23,888 bases of DNA from Priapulus caudatus (Eukaryota > Priapulida > Priapulimorpha > Priapulimorphida > Priapulidae), in contig NW_014579378.1 in assembly GCF_000485595.1 (NCBI RefSeq), forward strand, positions 11,223-35,110, written 5' to 3'. The translations under genes and the position numbers were made by a program. Below the pieces are notes generated by a model, which did not search any database, was not told the origin of the DNA, and saw nothing but the letters and a program-made list of their open reading frames with translations. Positions 18,358 to 23,888 of this stretch are shown piece after piece (within the stretch, counting starts at the first letter, position 1; each line of letters begins with the position of its first letter).

Positions 18358-20700
18358 TCAAACAGTAAGTCCTCGTGGCTTGGTTGTATGTTACTATATA
18401 TCATATATATTATACTATGATATACCTTTCCCGCAGTCAAACATGTATGTATATAAATAATATTGTGTAGGGGGAAAGGAGAGGAATGGAGGGAGAGTGG
18501 AACGAGAAAGAGAAAGGAGAAGTGGAAAGAAGAATCCAGTGGCCGCCACGTTTATTTTGACGAAAAAAATTGTGCAGGAACCAAGAGGCTACCATATACC
18601 AAACTACACATGCATGGCTGCCATTTTGGTGGAAAGATTTGATCTAAAGCAAAATATCTAACACAGGCGAATCGGCACACAGGGCAAGATAAATCTAAAG
18701 AACTACTGATCAGTTATTAGTGTAATTACTAGTGACAACAGTAGTAGTAAAGCATTCAAGAAGCCATTCAATGTAGTAATAGGGATGTATAGGAGGGGAG
18801 AAGCTGGTGGAGGAGGATGAGAGGATAGTGAGTCAGTGGATGAGAAGGAGAAGAAAAGGAAGGGAGAGAGAGGTGGAGAGGATGAAAGGAAGTTGAGTCA
18901 GTAGATGAGAAGGGGAAGATGAGGAAGGGAGAAGGTAATGGAGTAGGAAAGGGCTTATTTTTCATAATTATGTACTGATAGTATATACAATTTTGTAAAC
19001 AATGTTTTATTAGTTATACTTACTCATAATATAATTATATAGTTTAGATACTTTAGTCAAAACATAGACTTTAGCTACATTCCTTTTTTGAAATTTACAA
19101 ATTGATCTTTAAAAATGATCAGAATTGGTTGCTTTTAAACATAGCCTGAAAAAAATTCTGGGGGAGGGTCTCCAGACCCCCCCCCCCGCATGGCTTTGCG
19201 ACGGCGGCGTTTCACAGACGTGTGTGCACTTCCAGCACACATGACCACGCCACTTATGCCTATAATAACTGGGTGATCCTACATTTTTCTGCAGTAAGCA
19301 CATTTTGGAGGCCAGTAACAGGCCTGGAATCAAAAGACAGGAGAGTAAGAGAAGAACGAGGGAAACAGAAATAGAGAGAAGGGGAGGAAGAGAGAGAGGG
19401 AGAGAGAGGGAAAAAGGGGAGGGCTAAGAAAGCTCAAGAGATGGAGAGTGAGAGATAGAGATACGAGACAGCGAGAAAAAAAGATGTGAGGGGGTGGGAG
19501 AAGGAGCAGGAGACCTGCTAATGTTTATTATAAATGAGATCTAACTTGATACGTTGTGTTTTTCTTGAAATTTTCGTGTAAACTAGATCACTGTTTATCC
19601 TGACCTGGCATGTCAAACGCAAATTTCTTAACATTCTTCTTCAAGATTGATTATTTGTTATCACTACAATCACTGCATAACCCTACTATAATGTAAAAAT
19701 TAATTCTAACATGTATATGTGCAGTTACTGTAAAAAATACCAATGCAATGTACCTGAGTGTGTCGGGTGTGAATGGATGCACAAACTCAGAATGTTCACT
19801 AGAAGTTATGATTGCAATAAATAAAATGCTATGTAATGTTAAATATATAATGTTCCCGGTAAAAAGGACGTATGTTTTTTGTACGTAGAATTTGTTCTCT
19901 TCATTTTTGCAGCACTTGTATTAAGCAGCACATATTTCAATGGAGTCTCCTAATATACCTCGTAAACACCTTATCCACGCACACGCACACACACGCACGC
20001 ACGCACACACGCACACACACGCACGCACGCACGCAAGTGTGCGTGCGAGCAAGCGTGCGTGCGTGTTGGCACTTTGATTCATTAACTTACACCGAACGAA
20101 ATTGTGTTTAAAATGCTAACTATGCAAAAGTTGGATGATTTCACCCGACTCTGTTCCTCGTGTTTATTGTAGTTATCTAATTTCATGAATTTAAAATTTA
20201 TTGTAACAGTATGTATATGTGGATAATCATCTAAATAAATAAATGAAATCAAATAAATTGCGTTGTTGTTAAAAACTAGATATACACACGCTATTCACGT
20301 GTATATGATTATTTCAGTGTTTAGGCGGTGTAACACCTACACATATTTCATGCCTGTTGAAGCTTGGGTCCAGGTCACTGCTTGGGTATGCTGATTGTGC
20401 ATGCATGCGTGTGTGTACCCACGTGTGTGTATTTATGTGTGCGAGCGCACGTGTGTGTGTGTGTGCATGCGTGTGATGAAACTAGAGTGTAGATCGAAGA
20501 ATCGTAACCCGGAACCGGCTGAGATGCACTCATAGATACGCGTTTCCATTTCCATATTCATGTTTCAACGATTTACATAACAGTTTATTCATTCTTTGTC
20601 GCCAAGCCCCGATGCACGATGCCTGATTGACTGCATGAGCAACGCACGCGTAACATATATATTTGGACGTGTACAATGTAGTTCACATTTTGAGACCACA

Positions 20701-20768
20701 TCAGAGCATATAAATCAACATATTATATACAACATAAACATAAACAAACGTTGATTTATATGCTCTGA
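20701..20768. repeat. 68-bp fold-back (B3)
   Basis: Arms 20701-20719 and 20750-20768 are perfect 19-bp reverse complements. This is the same element as 12605-12672, where one arm carries a mismatch. Confidence 0.8.
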
Positions 20769-20897
20769 CCACATTTTGACGTGTACAATGTAGATCAAAT
20801 TATGACGTGTATAATGTAGACCACATTGTGACGTGTGCAATGTAGATCACATTGTGACGTGTACAATGTAGATCACATTGTGACGTGTACAATGTAG
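20768..20897. repeat. 26-bp VNTR, 5 units (B3)
   Basis: 130 bp is exactly five units of the family at 12672-12879, three fewer than in B1. Confidence 0.92.
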
Positions 20898-21478
20898 CTT
20901 CAGCCAGTTAGAACCTTTCGTACCTGAGTACTGTTTAATTAATACGCATTACGTGTACACTGCCCGCAAACAGTAACTGATCAAGCAAATAGAGGGCACG
21001 TTGTTGCTACGCTTCGTATGTGAATTCCCGCGCCACTTTCTGTACACATGTATCTTTAACTAGCGTTAATTCTGGCGTGAAGTCGCCAGAAACAAGGGAC
21101 CGACAATGGGTCTAATTTCCACGCTAGGAAAACTGTTATCAAAGCAGTGATTAGCCCTTGGATTAGTCTTGATACACTAACCCATTGTCCCAAACTATTC
21201 TAAGATTTATTAATAGTCCTTGATGCATTTAATAGTCCTTGCTTTTTGTCGCAAAGCTGCATCGTGATGCAATGACTGATGACGCTGATATCCCTAATAA
21301 CACAGTAACATGAACGTGTCTATACTATATCCATTGTACGTCGGTATAAGTAAACATATATTTACGGCAATACTATTCCTACTTTTCACGACTTCGACAT
21401 CTCAGGATTTTGTGACTGTTATCGCTGTGGGAACGGCCCCAACTGCCGTACTCACGAATGGAAAGTCTTTTATTTAGT

Positions 21479-22200
21479 TCTATCTTGCATGGTTCATTTT
21501 TACTCAACCGTGTTGATTCAAAACGCACTGCTGACGCTTCGCCTCCTATCAGGAGGCTTTCTCAAAGCTGACTGAAGTTATCAGGTTTGACCACCAGATG
21601 GTGTAGTGGTCAGCAGCTTCACGAACGTCGTTCAACGTCACCTAAAAAATGCAGGCGTGGCATCAACAGTTAGACCGCTTGAAACCTTAAAAACGCATTT
21701 GGTACACCCTAAGGACAGAACAGATATACACAACATTACAGACTGTGTCTACAAGATACCGTGTGCAATGTGTGAAAAAAGTTATATTTGAGAAACCGGC
21801 CGAAAATTCGAAACCCTCCTTAAAGAACATAAAAAGGACGTAGACACCGTAGCTCCCAAATCTTTCACAAGGGCCCAACGAAAACAGTCGGCTACCGAAA
21901 TAACCAAATCCGCGATCACTGACCACGTAGCGAAGGACAATCACACCATCGATTGGGATAATGCGAAGATCATCGATCGCGAGCCAATCAAAATCAGGCG
22001 CTGGGTTAAGGAGGCCATCTGGATCCGTAAGACCCCGAACATCAACCGTGACGAGGGCGGATACAGATTCAGTCACGTGTGGACCAAACTGCTGACCACT
22101 ACACCATCTGTTGGTCAAAACTGATAACTTCAGTCAGCTTTGAGAAAGCCTCCTGATAGGTAGGATAGATAAAGGTATAGATAGTAAAAATTAACCAAGA
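21479..22200 (+). mobile_element. Penelope-like fragment with damaged right terminal repeat (B3)
   Basis: The left arm (21479-21610) matches B1. In the right arm the sequence after ctgatagg (22160) is replaced by taggatagataaaggtatag and then rejoins at attaaccaagatag. The outer 40 or so bases of the right repeat are therefore lost. Confidence 0.75.
21591..22124 (+). pseudogene. GIY-YIG domain of Penelope-like element, stopped (B3)
   Basis: Same length and frame as 13571-14104. The Gly of the YTGET motif has become a stop (TGA at 21789-21791). Beyond it the frame is open to the same final TGA (22122-22124) and keeps KEH where B1 has KEY. The two copies have decayed at different positions. 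Confidence 0.85.
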
Positions 22201-22637
22201 TAGATCTATTATCTACCAACCGAATGAATTTATTTAATGACTTTAATTTAGTGTTTTTATCATAAAATTTAGCACGTCGTGTTCTCCCGAACTCATTCGG
22301 ATTGGCATCGAACTTGACATTCTTTCGCATGAAATTCTAACCAGGACAAGAATCGTGGCCGGATGTGCATATACACGTCGGCCGTGACGGATTTTTTTTT
22401 TCAAACTAAACTATCGGCAAAAAAATGAGTGTGGTGGCGCGAGTCGACCATGAAAAAACAAACAGGAACACGAACAACGGTATTTGACGGGTTTATTTAC
22501 ACCTGTTTTACGCTCAACAAGCGTGTTTATCACGCAGATTTTTATTTGCAAACGCAAACCGCATCGACCTACACAGAATTTCAACATCAAACCCCTCCCA
22601 CCAAAACTGGAGCGAGGATTTTTTCCTAAACCCCTCG

Positions 22638-22638
22638 N
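22638..22638. other. single N, probable assembly join
   Basis: The only ambiguous base in the window, at the boundary between the end of segment B3 sequence and a GA-rich tract. Confidence 0.7.
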
Positions 22639-22639
22639 T

Positions 22640-22764
22640 AGAGGGAGAGAGAGAGAGAGAGAAACAAGGGAGGACGAGTGAGAGAGTGAACGAGAGAACG
22701 CGTGATAAAGAGAGAGGAGAAAGAGAGAGGAGAAAGAAGAAGAAGAGGAAAAAAGAAAAGAAGA

Positions 22765-22808
<44 letters not shown>

Positions 22809-23340
22809 CAGAGACAGACAGAGATAGAGAGAGGCCCACGCAGGGACGCTGTGTTGGAGGCAGCACCTGTCGCAGTAACAGCAGCAGCAACAACAACAAC
22901 AGCAGCAGTAGTAGTAGTAGTAGTAGTAGTAGCAATATCAGTAGTAGCAGCACCACCACCACCACCAGCAGCAGCAGCAGCGATAAGTGGTCACGCGTGT
23001 CATCGTTAGGAGGAGCAGCAGATAGACGCATGGCTGATCAGTGACAGCAGCAGACACAAGCAGCCGACAGTCAGCGAGGCTGCAGACGACACATAGCGGC
23101 GCGTGCGCCCACCGGGACTATTATATATATATATAGAGAGAGAGAGACCGAGAGAGAGTGAGTGAGACAGGCAGAGAACGAGGGGTCGGCAGAGGAAAAG
23201 AAGAAAAAAGACGCAAAGAGAGGGAGATAGTGAGAGAGAGAGAGAGAGACAGACAGAGAGAGAGAGGGTCCGGCAGAGGAAAAGAAGAAAAGATACACAC
23301 CAAGAGAGGAATATATCTAGACGGAGAGGGAGAGAGTCAC
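22640..23340. repeat. GA, CAG, GTA and ACC simple-repeat block
   Basis: GA runs (22643-22660, 22730-22805, 23132-23165, 23225-23270) alternate with trinucleotide runs at 22863-22982 (cagcag, caacaa, gtagta, caccac). Long open frames on both strands (for example 206 codons minus, 107 plus) are Leu/Ser- or Arg/Glu-only translations of these repeats and are not called as genes. Confidence 0.85.
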
Positions 23341-23810
23341 GGTTGCATCCACGGTGTACGTGAGACGGGAGACATCAGAGGAACGCTGAAGAGTAAATAG
23401 CAAAGGTAAGAGAGACGTACGTGTTTGTTTCGTTGGTCCTTACCGGGAGACGTCATTTCCCTGTTTCAATATTTGTTTATTTCGTGTGTGGAGCCGTTGT
23501 ATTACTCTTAAGGTCTACTCATAATTACTGGTTCGTGTGTAGGTGCGACCGAGGTGATATCCATGGTTACACAAACGTAATTAAGGAAACATTGGAAGCA
23601 GCATTTTTTCCTTCGTCAGACTAACATTATCGCTCCTTTGCAAAACTATATTGGAATGACAGAGCTGTATGGAGTTAGAGTGGAGAGAGAATTAGTGTAG
23701 CTATATATAGAGAGATAAATATAGGGATCGAGAGAGAAGTAGATTGAGTGTGGGAGAGAAAGGTAGATCGGGAACGACAGAGAGAGCTAGAGAAAGTCTG
23801 AAAGAGTGAT
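23341..23810. other. no recognisable feature
   Basis: Moderately complex sequence with short open frames. An aaaggtaagag donor-like site lies at 23402-23412. An untranslated first exon of a downstream gene is possible, but nothing supports it further. The right part becomes GA-rich. Confidence 0.4.
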
Positions 23811-23816
23811 ACATAG

Positions 23817-23880
<64 letters not shown>

Positions 23881-23888
23881 AGAGAGAG
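23811..23888. repeat. GATA then GA microsatellite
   Basis: A (GATA)n run (about 23813-23836) changes to a pure (GA)n run to about 23877; the window ends in gaagaagagagag. Confidence 0.9.

Larger units (their letters stand above)
16450..18380 (+). repeat. segment A2: copy carrying intact exons 7-9
   Basis: Homologous to A1. The coding exons are open and correctly phased here, so this is taken as the functional 3' end of the HAP40 gene. It passes straight into B3, as A1 passes into B1. Confidence 0.85.
18381..22562. repeat. segment B3 (second full B unit)
   Basis: Aligns with B1 along its length. From about 19.3 kb on the differences are mainly substitutions and repeat-unit changes; across the Penelope frame (offset 8020) there is no indel at all in 519 bases. 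After gcaaaccgc (22562) it continues into different sequence. Confidence 0.85.

Noticed and set aside
22686-23009. Plus-strand Arg/Glu then Ala/Val-rich frame
   Set aside because: Purely the product of GA and trinucleotide microsatellites.
22411-23031. Long minus-strand open frame (206 codons) with poly-Leu and poly-Ser
   Set aside because: It is a translation of GTA/CAG/GA simple repeats and crosses the N at 22638; no domain and no compositional sign of a gene.

Overview
The window is nuclear DNA from an animal, most likely an invertebrate. It has spliced coding exons with GT-AG introns, high repeat content, MITE-like and hAT-like DNA elements, a Penelope-like retroelement and many microsatellites. 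Nothing bacterial (operons, Shine-Dalgarno sites) is present. I cannot name the species.

One protein gene can be reconstructed, on the + strand: an orthologue of HAP40/F8A (40-kDa huntingtin-associated protein). Nine exons at 1317-1402, 1649-1695, 3209-3278, 4889-5048, 5589-5657, 7408-7615, 16902-17116, 17882-17937 and 18276-18357 join with matching phases into 993 nt (330 codons plus stop). Recognition rests on several blocks that I recall from vertebrate HAP40: the KPNVAEA block, the AAR..M.AER block, DYDGALAV, GAYSDML.ECEV and LEKYAW...DDLFLLLQSLV. The known partner of this protein is huntingtin.

Layout. 1-1316: AT-rich flank with one possible minus-strand exon (178-256) of an unknown neighbour. 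1317-7615: exons 1-6. The introns hold fold-back elements (1443-1480; 1742-1864), a MITE with TTA target duplications (3293-3587), a nine-copy array built from the start of exon 4 and its splice acceptor (4221-4957), a Penelope terminal-repeat scrap (about 5692-5735) and an 830-bp hAT-like element with an exact 8-bp target duplication (6179-7008).

From about 7.9 kb the window is a large imperfect duplication: A1 (about 7945-10281, broken exons 7-9), B1 (10282-14560), B2 (14561 to about 16450, partial copy of B), A2 (about 16450-18380, intact exons 7-9) and B3 (18381-22562). B holds GA-rich and CA-rich simple repeats, a 26-bp VNTR (8 copies in B1, 5 in B3) and a Penelope GIY-YIG fragment between inverted terminal repeats. 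The fragment is open in B1 and stopped in B3. 22563-23888 is mostly GA, CAG and GTA simple repeat, with one N at 22638.

Two readings need to be kept apart. B1 and B3 differ mainly by substitutions and by whole VNTR units, so they look like real diverged copies or haplotypes. A1, B2 and the exon-4 array are rich in single-base insertions and deletions, which looks like uncorrected long-read sequence. The duplicated 3' half of the gene may therefore be partly an assembly artefact. The exon-derived splice-acceptor array is the most unusual structure in the window.
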